This document shows, one piece after another, positions 24,882 to 31,525 of a stretch of DNA of 48,435 nt. Position 1 is the stretch's first letter. Every line of letters starts with the position of its first letter. Position numbers and translations under genes: made by a program. Below the pieces are notes generated by a model. It made no database searches, was not told the DNA's origin, and saw only the letters and a program-made list of their open reading frames with translations. The stretch spans positions 1 to 48,435 of the forward strand of contig JAJZJX010000012.1 in assembly GCA_021850985.1 (NCBI GenBank), given 5' to 3'. This DNA is from a bacterium. Its GTDB lineage: Bacteria; SZUA-79; Acidulodesulfobacterales; Acidulodesulfobacteraceae.

Positions 24882-26192
24882 TTATTCCTTTTTATCGTTA
24901 TTTTTTTTGGAATCGTCATTGTTTTCGTTTTTAGATTTATTGTTATTGCGTTCTTTTTTCTTTTTAACGCCGGTATATATAGCATGTGCGGCAATTCCCG
25001 CGCCTGCCGCCGCGAATAATCCCACTCCGAATTCGTCTGCGGTCGCTTCTACGCCCGGGATTATAATTTTTGCGTCTGCGTTAGGTTTCTCGAAAGGCGT
25101 CATCCTGTCCCAAAATTTAGGTTGAGAACATCCTATGCATCCATGTCCCGCCCTCATCGGAAAGCTGATATCCTGATTGTATTCTGCCGTAGTGCAGTTG
25201 TTCCACGTAAAAGGACCTTTGCAGCCCATCATATATAGGCAGTATTGTTTTTTGGCTCCGTCGTCGCCCCACTGCCTGACGTATTCGCCTGCTTCGAAAT
25301 GACCCCTTCTGTAGCAATTGTCGTGGAGCCTGCCGGAGTAAGCCCATAGAGGGCGCCCTAAATTGTCTAACTGCGGCGCTTTTCCTATAAGCAGATATTC
25401 TACGAGCGTGCCGACTAAATTTACCGGATTTGCCGGACAGGCGGGTATGTTAATTACACTTCTGTTAGTAACCGAACTTAAGCCGACCGCCGACGTCGGA
25501 TTTGGATTGGCTGCAGGTATTCCGCCGTAAGCGGCGCAGTTTCCGACGGCGATTATAACGCCGGCATGTTTTGCCGTTTCCTTTGTTATTTTTAAACCGG
25601 TATCTCCTTTTGCCCCTATGGTAAGGAATTTTCCGTCCATTCCGGTGGGAATAGCGCCTTCGACCACAAGTATATATTTCCCTTTATACTTTTTAACCGT
25701 TTCGGTTCTTCTCGCTTCAGCCTGGTAGCCGGCGGGAGCCATTATAGATTCCATATAGTTTACGCTGACGTAATTAAGTATAATTTCGGCAGGCGTTGGG
25801 TTGGCGTTTCTTAAAAATGCTTCGGTATTTCCCATGCAGTCCGCCATATCCAGCCATATGAAAGGCGTCCTGGTAAGAATATTAGCGGCTCTTGCCACTC
25901 TCGGTTCAAATATGTAAGGAAGCATTAAAGCGGAGGTCAAAAATGCGCTCCATTTCAGGAAATCCCTTCTTGTAACGCCGTAAATCCCAAATATATTAGG
26001 CAGGTTTTCTTCTTTATCTTTTTTACCTTTAAAATATTCTTTTTCTAATTCGTCTAACCTGTCATCGACTTTTTTTAAAACTTCATCGGGTTTTTTAGAT
26101 AAAAACCTTAGAGGATCCCATTTAAAATTATTGCCGGAATTATTGCCGTTGGAATTGGAATTGCCGGAATCGGAATGGTTATCGCTTGCCAT
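24882..26192 (-). CDS. hyaA: [NiFe]-hydrogenase small subunit HyaA/HupS with Tat signal
   Basis: A 436-residue electron-transfer subunit. The Tat motif TRRDFLKWSAFLTSALML is at residues 74-91, after an unusually long polar N-terminal extension rich in Ser/Asn (residues 3-22). The first cluster motif reads DCMGNTEAFLR (C119, N122), where the classical form is C-x-G-C, so the second proximal-cluster ligand is Asn here. Other ligands are present: VGNCAAYGG, IPACPANP, RLHDNC, CLYMMGCKG, WNNCTTAEYN, GHGCIGCSQPKFWD. A C-terminal hydrophobic segment (about 388-405) anchors it, followed by a Lys/Asn tail. It is first in the hyaABCD operon. Confidence 0.95.
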   Translation of the reverse strand: MASDNHSDSGNSNSNGNNSGNNFKWDPLRFLSKKPDEVLKKVDDRLDELEKEYFKGKKDKEENLPNIFGIYGVTRRDFLKWSAFLTSALMLPYIFEPRVARAANILTRTPFIWLDMADCMGNTEAFLRNANPTPAEIILNYVSVNYMESIMAPAGYQAEARRTETVKKYKGKYILVVEGAIPTGMDGKFLTIGAKGDTGLKITKETAKHAGVIIAVGNCAAYGGIPAANPNPTSAVGLSSVTNRSVINIPACPANPVNLVGTLVEYLLIGKAPQLDNLGRPLWAYSGRLHDNCYRRGHFEAGEYVRQWGDDGAKKQYCLYMMGCKGPFTWNNCTTAEYNQDISFPMRAGHGCIGCSQPKFWDRMTPFEKPNADAKIIIPGVEATADEFGVGLFAAAGAGIAAHAIYTGVKKKKERNNNKSKNENNDDSKKNNDKKE

Positions 26193-26308
26193 ACTGCCTC
26201 CTAAATTCTAAATTAAATTGCGTGTAAATATAAATTAATAAACAGACGGAAAAACAAATATTTTTTATTATATATTTTAGGGATAAATGTTATATAATGT
26301 TTTCTATA

Positions 26309-26336
26309 ATCATATCGCAAATTCATAAAATGTCAA
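26309..26336 (-). promoter_or_regulatory. Sigma-70-type promoter of the hyaABCD operon
   Basis: On the minus strand TTGACA (26336-26331), a 16-bp spacer and TATGAT (26314-26309) form a good -35/-10 pair. Transcription would start near 26302, leaving a leader of about 110 bases before the hyaA start, which has a GGAGG ribosome binding site. No obvious operator palindrome was seen. Confidence 0.6.
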
Positions 26337-26380
26337 ATTAATTTTTAATTAATTAATTAATTTTTTTATTATTTTTATTT

Positions 26381-26620
26381 ATGCATGAAATTTCGGTAGC
26401 CCTTGAAATAATCGACACTCTTGACGACAACGGATATTTAGTCGGCGTAAAGAAAGTGAATTCGATTAAACTTAATATTGGCAGATATTCGGGAATTGAC
26501 GTAAATTATCTGTCTTTTGCATTTCAAAATATTGACGATGAGAGGTTTAAAGGCGTTTTACCGGAGTTCGTTTTGAACGATTCAGATGAAATTAAGATAG
26601 AAGAAATTATCGTAGATTGA
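26381..26620 (+). CDS. hypA: HypA-like nickel chaperone lacking the zinc ribbon
   Basis: The 79-residue product starts MHEISVALEIIDTLDD, with the His2 and Glu3 nickel ligands of HypA, and continues with the family core VNSIKLNIGRYSGIDVNYLS and FAFQNID. A normal HypA has about 113 residues, including a zinc ribbon with two CxxC motifs. Here the ribbon is absent: the chain goes from RFKGVLPEFVLNDS straight to EIKIEEIIVD, which aligns with the usual C-terminal strand. There is no Cys in the protein. It lies 25 bp before hypB, divergent from hyaA. No clear ribosome binding site precedes the ATG. It may bind Ni but lack the zinc-dependent conformational control. Confidence 0.85.
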   Translation: MHEISVALEIIDTLDDNGYLVGVKKVNSIKLNIGRYSGIDVNYLSFAFQNIDDERFKGVLPEFVLNDSDEIKIEEIIVD

Positions 26621-26645
26621 TTATTTAATAAATTAAGGAGGTTTT

Positions 26646-27533
26646 ATGCCGAACTCTAACGGTTGGAACCGCAGAAGCGCAGACAGAGGCGGCGTCGGTA
26701 AGGGCATAGGAGCGCTTGGAACGGTCGGCGGCAAACATTCAAGCAGAACCGGCGGAAGGGCTTTAACGGTAAGGCTTAACGCTTTAGAATCGAATGAAGT
26801 TATCGCCGGAAAAAATAAGGCGTTATTCGGAAAGGCTTTTGTCATGAATTTTTTAAGTTCGCCCGGGTCAGGAAAGACTTCTTTGCTGGAATCCTTAGTG
26901 CCGCTTTTAAAATCGGAAGGCTTAAATAGCGCCGTTATAGAAGGCGACGTAGAAACTGATTTGGATAAACGGCGGATAGATGCTTTAAGCGTCCCCGCAT
27001 ATCAGATTATTACAAACGGAACTTGCCATTTAGACGCAAATATGGTGAATAAGTCTTTATATAATCTAAACATAAACATAAAGGATATGGACGTAATTTT
27101 TATAGAAAACGTCGGCAACCTCGTATGTCCGACTTCTTATAATCTCGGAGAAGATATGAAAGCGGTCGTGCTTTCGGTAACCGAAGGCGACGATAAGCCC
27201 TTGAAATATCCGGCGGCTTTTTATAAGTCAAAAGTTATGATAATAAATAAAATAGACCTGCTTCCAGTTCTCGATTCCGATGTTTCAAAAATAAAAGAAA
27301 ATGCGTTGTCTATAAATAAAGAACTTATAATTTTTGAAACGTCCTGCAAAAGAAAGATAAACGCCGGCGGCATCACGGTTTGCAGTGCAGACGGTTCAGG
27401 CAATACAAACAGCGCAGACAGTCAAGACAGGCGGGAAGGACGGGATAAAGGTATCTTGGAATTAGTTTCATTCATAAAAAAAAACGTAAAACTAAAATCA
27501 GAAAAGTTTAAAGATACCATAGATATTTATTGA
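26646..27533 (+). CDS. hypB: Hydrogenase nickel incorporation GTPase HypB
   Basis: A 295-residue SIMIBI-class GTPase that delivers Ni with HypA. P-loop SSPGSGKTSLLESL at about residues 71-84, VIEGDVETDLDKRRID, metal-binding TNGTCHLDANMV, ENVGNLVCPTSYNLGE and the base motif NKIDLLP. The N-terminal region (1-45) is Gly/Ser/Arg-rich and lacks both the CxxCGC nickel motif and a His-rich tract. A Ser/Asp-rich insertion near residues 240-265 lengthens the C-terminal region. A strong AAGGAGG ribosome binding site lies 4 bp before the ATG. It pairs with the unusual hypA upstream. Confidence 0.95.
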   Translation: MPNSNGWNRRSADRGGVGKGIGALGTVGGKHSSRTGGRALTVRLNALESNEVIAGKNKALFGKAFVMNFLSSPGSGKTSLLESLVPLLKSEGLNSAVIEGDVETDLDKRRIDALSVPAYQIITNGTCHLDANMVNKSLYNLNINIKDMDVIFIENVGNLVCPTSYNLGEDMKAVVLSVTEGDDKPLKYPAAFYKSKVMIINKIDLLPVLDSDVSKIKENALSINKELIIFETSCKRKINAGGITVCSADGSGNTNSADSQDRREGRDKGILELVSFIKKNVKLKSEKFKDTIDIY

Positions 27534-27712
27534 TGATGATAAAATCAAAAATAATACGCCAAAACAGATTTGACTTATATATTATATTCAAGTTTTAAAA
27601 TTAAAAAACTAAATAAAAAATGCAATTAATAATATGCATTAATAGCCTTTCTAAATTTATTTTTTTCATCTGCCATTTTATTAATTAATTTTATATAAAT
27701 AACTATAATAAA

Positions 27713-28537
27713 ATGAATATTTGCGTTGCCGGAGACGTTCACGGAAGGATCGATAAATTTTACGGGTGTGTAGAAAAATTCGAGTCGGAACTTAAAATAA
27801 ATTTTGACGTTATTTTGCAGGTGGGGGATTTCGGTATATGGATAGATGCCGACAATCACGACGGCGTTACAAAATTTCATAGCGGAACGGGAGATTTTCC
27901 TCGATGGTACAGAGAGAAAAAGTCCGCGCCGATTAAAACTTATTTTGTAAACGGAAATAACGAAGATTTTAATTTTCTCGGTTCCGTTAAGTTATCCGGC
28001 GATTTAGAAATTATCAAAAATCTTTTTTATATTCCAAACGGAAAAGTAGCGGATATAAATATAAACGGCGAGCGCCTTATCGTTGCCGGCATCGGCGGAA
28101 AATACGATTCCGAATATTTCAATCATAAAGAATCAGACAGGCATTACACGAAAAACGAGATAGACGGCTTGTTAAGATATGCGGGCGAAAACAATGGAAT
28201 AGAGGATAAAGGCATAGATATTTTCATTTCTCACGATGCCCCCGAAGGCGTTCTTATAGAAGATAACGATAATAACAGATATTATCCAAAGGCAGTCGGA
28301 CTCAGGGATTTAATTTTAAAAATAAAGCCTAAAATGGTTTTTTTCGGACATCACCATGGAATATGCAAAGCGGAAATAGAAGGAATACCGGTTTACGGAT
28401 TAAACGTTCTGGCTCACAAAGGCGCTTTGCTTTCGACCGTTATGAAATATAAGAACGTAAATGAATTAGATACAGCTAAGGACGGAGAACACATATCTAA
28501 AACGCTAAAATATTTTGAAACTCCTATTATTAAATAA
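27713..28537 (+). CDS. Metallophosphoesterase
   Basis: A 274-residue calcineurin-like phosphoesterase with all five metal-binding motifs: GDVHGRID at residues 7-14, VGDFGIW, GNNEDFN, SHDAPEG and GHHHGICKAE. Such enzymes hydrolyse phosphomono- or diesters with two metal ions; the substrate cannot be inferred. It follows hypB by 180 bp of AT-rich DNA, so it is probably independent of the hydrogenase cluster. The length is normal. Confidence 0.85.
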   Translation: MNICVAGDVHGRIDKFYGCVEKFESELKINFDVILQVGDFGIWIDADNHDGVTKFHSGTGDFPRWYREKKSAPIKTYFVNGNNEDFNFLGSVKLSGDLEIIKNLFYIPNGKVADININGERLIVAGIGGKYDSEYFNHKESDRHYTKNEIDGLLRYAGENNGIEDKGIDIFISHDAPEGVLIEDNDNNRYYPKAVGLRDLILKIKPKMVFFGHHHGICKAEIEGIPVYGLNVLAHKGALLSTVMKYKNVNELDTAKDGEHISKTLKYFETPIIK

Positions 28538-28614
28538 CCGGCGGAAATTATAAAATAACGCAATTTTTTATTAGGCAATTTTTTCATTTATTATGGTTTA
28601 ATAAATAACTTAGT

Positions 28615-28926
28615 ATGATAGCGAAAGAAACTTTCATAGATAGCCTGCTCAAAAAATTAAAGAATATTCCCGCAGGACATTACTACGACATAAGAAGTTA
28701 TAAAAGAGACAGGGGATTTTATGTCATAAGGTCTCAAGAAAACGAGTACTGCATACTCGAAAGAGGTTTTTTCGACGAAGAATTTGTTTCGGATTTTGAC
28801 GGATTGAACGGCATTTTTAAAAAGCTTTTGAAGCGCGAATTTCCCAGAAGCCACAAACTAAGGATTTACAATATGGGCGAAATCAACGAATGTATATTTA
28901 AAAAACCCAAGCGGAAAAAAATATAA
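28615..28926 (+). CDS. Hypothetical protein
   Basis: A 103-residue basic protein that I do not recognise. It starts MIAKETFIDSLLKKLKNI and has a sequence of mixed strands (YDIRSYKRDRGFYVIRS, YCILERGFFDEEF) and a basic tail (KKPKRKKI). It has no Cys pair, signal peptide or membrane segment. It sits 77 bp after the metallophosphoesterase and just 18 bp before the 47-bp att repeat of the decayed element in tRNA-Gly, so it is the last gene outside that element. Codon use resembles the core genes, so it is likely real. Confidence 0.6.
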   Translation: MIAKETFIDSLLKKLKNIPAGHYYDIRSYKRDRGFYVIRSQENEYCILERGFFDEEFVSDFDGLNGIFKKLLKREFPRSHKLRIYNMGEINECIFKKPKRKKI

Positions 28927-28944
28927 AATAAAAAGAAAGTTTTT

Positions 28945-28991
28945 TATGGAGCGGGAAACGGGACTTGAACCCGCGACCCTTACCTTGGCAA
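28945..28991 (-). repeat. 47-bp att repeat: displaced 3' end of tRNA-Gly
   Basis: This segment is an exact copy of 30288-30334, that is the 3' part of tRNA-Gly from CCA to the anticodon loop. It cannot form a tRNA, since the 5' half is missing. Such a partial tRNA copy is the hallmark of tyrosine-recombinase integration with crossover in the anticodon stem-loop. It marks the distal end of the element. Confidence 0.9.
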
Positions 28992-29089
28992 TTATTTTTT
29001 AAAATAACCTAAAACCTGCATTCACGCTTGTTTATTATGTCAGACAGGTTTTTTGATTTACCGTTTTTTATAGTTTTTTTGACTATTTT

Positions 29090-29113
29090 TTATCTGTTGT
29101 CTTATCTGTTGTC
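29090..29113. repeat. Tandem 12-bp repeat near the att site
   Basis: TTATCTGTTGTC occurs twice in direct tandem, and a partial third unit (TTACCTG) follows. It is about 100 bp inside the distal att repeat, where recombinase arm-binding sites are often found. That role is a guess. Confidence 0.45.
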
Positions 29114-29182
29114 TTACCTGAAAAATTTCTGAAAAGAAGAATCTGCCGTTTATAGTGAAAATTTTCGTTCCGTAAAAATAGG

Positions 29183-29437
29183 TTAATACGTGCGCAGGCA
29201 ATTTTTATCCGCAATCCCGGACGCATTCAATTCGTTCAATGTTTTTTTCAAAGGGTTTATAATTGTAAAACCGATAATTTCTTTAGTTTCTGAATTTATC
29301 CTGACTATGGTATCGTTCCCTAAATCCACCCCTTCCCCTTTAGCGGGCGATCCTATAGACACGTATAATACATCTGCTTCCGCATCATAATCCCATTGTA
29401 AATTTTCTTTTTTTTCTAATATTTTTAATGTTTCCAT
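29183..29437 (-). CDS. DUF2283 domain protein
   Basis: An 84-residue protein with the DUF2283 pattern: WDYDAEADVLYVSIG, then GVDLGNDTIVRINSETKEIIGF and a short C-terminal helix (LKKTLNELNASGI). DUF2283 proteins are small, of unknown function, and often encoded next to toxin-like genes. Its start overlaps the end of the upstream gene by 13 bp, and an AGGAGG ribosome binding site lies before the ATG. It could be the antitoxin of the pair. It is cargo of the decayed element. Confidence 0.75.
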   Translation of the reverse strand: METLKILEKKENLQWDYDAEADVLYVSIGSPAKGEGVDLGNDTIVRINSETKEIIGFTIINPLKKTLNELNASGIADKNCLRTY

Positions 29438-29739
29438 ATAATTTTCCTCCTGTTATTTAATCTTCTGGTAAAATAAGCGGTGAGTATAAAACCATCGTCA
29501 TTTTCGATTTCTTTATATATTACAACCAGATATTTGTTTTCGGACACCGGTGTTTTATTATAAAATTTTGCGGCAAGAAGTTCATTAAAATTGCCTTCAA
29601 ATATAATATCCGGATTTTCAATTGTGTTTATAATATTATTTTCTTCTCCGTTCATTTCCGGATGATTTTTTATAACATGATTCATTCTTTCATCGGTCAA
29701 CCTTATATAATGATTATTCTTTGATAAAATAATTTTCAT
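29425..29739 (-). CDS. Putative PBECR/BECR-like nuclease (possible toxin)
   Basis: A 104-residue protein: IRLTDERMNHVIKNHPEM at the start, ENPDIIFEGNFNELLAAKFY in the middle and LVVIYKEIENDDGFILTAYF with TRRLNNRR near the end. This His-His-(strand)-T-A-Y pattern is that of small barnase/EndoU/ColicinE5/RelE-like nucleases in phage and mobile DNA. Candidate catalytic residues are H20/H25 and the terminal TAYFTR block. It overlaps the DUF2283 gene by 13 bp. A toxin-antitoxin role is inference from the arrangement. Confidence 0.55.
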   Translation of the reverse strand: MKIILSKNNHYIRLTDERMNHVIKNHPEMNGEENNIINTIENPDIIFEGNFNELLAAKFYNKTPVSENKYLVVIYKEIENDDGFILTAYFTRRLNNRRKIIWKH

Positions 29740-30121
29740 GCAATTTATTTACGCGTATAAAATTTGTTCTTTCTCCGGCATATTTAAACCCCGAAGAGTC
29801 ATTAATATGCTCATTTATTTTATAATCTCTTATTTGGTAATTTATATGTAAATTATAACATATTTTTATCGGAGCCTGGGTTTTTCTTTTTTATAATTTT
29901 TATAAACATAATAAATTTTTATTTTTTTTAATCGCCGATAAGACAGCGGTTATTAATAAATACAATTGTTATATAATATAAATATCTTATGTCAAGTAAA
30001 TAATATATCTATGGGGGACTACAAACGTAATTTAGATAAAAAACACCCGCAAAGCCGCATAAGTTCGTTTATGATTAACTGATTTATGGGTATTTTTATG
30101 AATTTTTAGGGTTGGAGTGGT

Positions 30122-30274
30122 GAAGTTGGGCTAGGACATAAGACGATTAATATGACTTTAAGATACGCTCATTTATCGAACGTCCGCTTGAAAGACGCCG
30201 TAAATACGCTTGATAAAAAAAATTATCATAATTTTATCATAGACGGCGAAAATGATATTTTGATAAACTCTTGA
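30122..30274 (+). pseudogene. Tyrosine recombinase C-terminal remnant
   Basis: The frame reads LGHKTINMTLRYAHLSNVRL followed by KDAVNTLDKKNYHN and stops at 30274. It contains the last catalytic block of a tyrosine recombinase (L-G-H-K with the Tyr nucleophile in MTLRYAHL). The rest of the gene (usually 350 residues or more) is lost; no coding sense is seen in 29740-30121. It ends 13 bp before the att repeat in tRNA-Gly, the normal place for the integrase. Confidence 0.8.
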
Positions 30275-30289
30275 AAGGCTTGATTTATA

Positions 30290-30364
30290 TGGAGCGGGAA
30301 ACGGGACTTGAACCCGCGACCCTTACCTTGGCAAGGTAATGCTCTACCACTGAGCTATTCCCGC
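30290..30364 (-). tRNA. tRNA-Gly (anticodon GCC), CCA encoded
   Basis: On the minus strand the gene starts GCGGGAATAGCTCAGTGG and ends TCCCGCTCCA. The anticodon stem-loop is TTACC-TTGCCAA-GGTAA, anticodon GCC. T-loop GGTTCAAGTCC. Its 3' half (30290-30334) serves as attachment site of the element at 28945-30334 and is restored by it. A TTGACA box lies upstream on the same strand (about 30443-30448). Confidence 0.95.
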
Positions 30365-30379
30365 ATGAATGATAAAGAT

Positions 30380-30406
30380 GTAAATTAAATTGTTCGTTTA
30401 ATTTAC
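30380..30406. repeat. AT-rich hairpin upstream of tRNA-Gly
   Basis: GTAAATTAAA and TTTAATTTAC pair perfectly (10 bp) around a 7-base loop (TTGTTCG). It lies between the tRNA promoter region and the tRNA gene. The AT-only stem makes a terminator unlikely; a binding site or processing signal is possible. Confidence 0.4.
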
Positions 30407-30522
30407 ATATTATTTATATATTAAAGTATATTTTTAGTATTTTGTCAATAGCTTAAAAAAACTTTAATCCTGCAATAGAAAGTTTTTAGATTTTTATTTT
30501 GTTCGGATAATCAAAAATGTAA

Positions 30523-30613
30523 GAAAAAGGTGTCTGATTTTATTTTTTTGCATACGAAACAGATCAAATTTTATAAAATTCTTTCGCAAAAAAATTAATC
30601 CTACACCTTTTTC
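30523..30613. repeat. GGTGTC-type hairpin, copy 2
   Basis: Starts GAAAAAGGTGTCTGATT and ends CTACACCTTTTTC, with inner arms of T and A tracts. It is preceded by the string TTTAATCCTGCAATAGAAAG, also found at 7093-7111 and inverted near 8123-8138, where it is again close to a GGTGTC half-site. It lies directly after the rubredoxin stop codon (30616) and may act as its terminator. Confidence 0.7.
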
Positions 30614-30615
30614 GA

Positions 30616-30780
30616 TTATTCCGGAACTAAAGTAAATTTAATAATAGCCGCGCCGCAAACCGGGCATACCCAGAAAGACGGTAGCTTTTCAAAAGGCGTT
30701 CCTGCCGGTATTCCGCCGTCCGGATCTCCTTTTTCCGGGTCATATATGTAATCGCATACTTCACACCTGTATTTTTGCAT
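30616..30780 (-). CDS. Rubredoxin
   Basis: A 54-residue protein, full length for rubredoxin: [20 protein letters not shown], then [18 protein letters not shown]. The four iron-binding Cys are C6, C9, C39 and C42. It carries single electrons in the cytoplasm, commonly in oxygen or superoxide defence of anaerobes. An AGGAG ribosome binding site precedes the ATG. It is 22 bp after the methyltransferase gene and so in its operon. It is easily overlooked because it is so short. Confidence 0.95.
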   Translation of the reverse strand: MQKYRCEVCDYIYDPEKGDPDGGIPAGTPFEKLPSFWVCPVCGAAIIKFTLVPE

Positions 30781-30802
30781 TTTAATCTCCTAATTTTTTA
30801 TT

Positions 30803-31438
30803 TTATTTTTTGGAAACTATCGTAAACGACGCAGAATATAACGGCAGTGTTTTTATGTCTTTAAAACCCGACTCTTTAAGGGCTTTTTCTGCTTCTTCCG
30901 CAGAAACCCTTTCAGATGCCGGCGGTCCCATAACGGGGTTGGGATCTTCTTTTTTCCAGTCTAAAAGAAAAAACGTACCGCCGTCTTTTAAAACCCGCTG
31001 AATTTCCTTAAGATAATCGTCTTTGTTTTCTATTTCGTGGAAAACGTTTGCCAGCAGCAAAATGTTTACGGAAGAGTCTTCAAGAGGAATGAAAAATTCT
31101 TCGCATTTTACGCATTTGATTCTGCAGGAACCGGTATCCGTCGGGTCTATATCTTTATCTTTTTTAAGTTTGCCGTTAAATACGCCGAGCATTTCTTCGC
31201 TTATATCTAAGGCAAAAAGAATAAATTTTTTATCTTTAAAATTTTGAGCCCTCTTTGCAAGCGGTATCGAGAAAAAACCGCTTCCGCAGCCAAGGTCGGC
31301 AAACGTGACGGCGTCCGAATTTTTAAAATATTCTATCGCCGTTTTTTCTATTTCGTTTACAAGAAGTTCCGGAGGCATAAATTTATGCCTTTCTTCCGAG
31401 TCTAATCTTTTGTGGTGTTCAGGATTAAATTTGTGCAT
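30803..31438 (-). CDS. Class I SAM-dependent methyltransferase
   Basis: A 211-residue protein with the Methyltransf_11-type fold. Motif I is FADLGCGSGFFSIPLAKRA at about 44-62, the acidic residue of motif II is in FALDISEEMLG, and NILLLANVFHEIENKDDYLK with RVLKDGGTFFLLDWK forms the post-motifs. The substrate is unknown. It starts at 31438 (MHKFNPEHHKRLDSEERHKF), a His-rich lead also seen in small-molecule methyltransferases of anaerobes. It is followed by rubredoxin in the same operon and divergent from ackA. Confidence 0.88.
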   Translation of the reverse strand: MHKFNPEHHKRLDSEERHKFMPPELLVNEIEKTAIEYFKNSDAVTFADLGCGSGFFSIPLAKRAQNFKDKKFILFALDISEEMLGVFNGKLKKDKDIDPTDTGSCRIKCVKCEEFFIPLEDSSVNILLLANVFHEIENKDDYLKEIQRVLKDGGTFFLLDWKKEDPNPVMGPPASERVSAEEAEKALKESGFKDIKTLPLYSASFTIVSKK

Positions 31439-31525
31439 TTGCCTATTATATTATATAATAAGCAGAAATACAATGATTTTTAAATCCTAAGATTTTTAAA
31501 TTTTATTAATTTATCGATTTTTTAA

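Larger units (their letters stand above)
28945..30334. mobile_element. Decayed mini integrative element in tRNA-Gly
   Basis: The element lies between 47-bp direct repeats (28945-28991 and 30288-30334), the second inside the functional tRNA-Gly gene. Contents: a tandem 12-bp repeat at 29090-29113, a DUF2283 gene and a nuclease-like gene on the minus strand, 380 bp of AT-rich DNA without genes (29740-30121), and the last 50 codons of a tyrosine recombinase next to the tRNA. At 1.34 kb between repeat starts it is much smaller than a working element, so it must have shrunk by deletion while keeping both att sites. Confidence 0.85.

Noticed and set aside
28945-28991. A second tRNA-Gly gene
   Set aside because: Only the 3' half is present; the 5' half and D-arm are missing, so it is an att remnant and not a tRNA.
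29740-30121. Remaining body of the recombinase in the tRNA-Gly element
   Set aside because: No frame there shows recombinase motifs; only the last 50 codons from 30122 can be supported.
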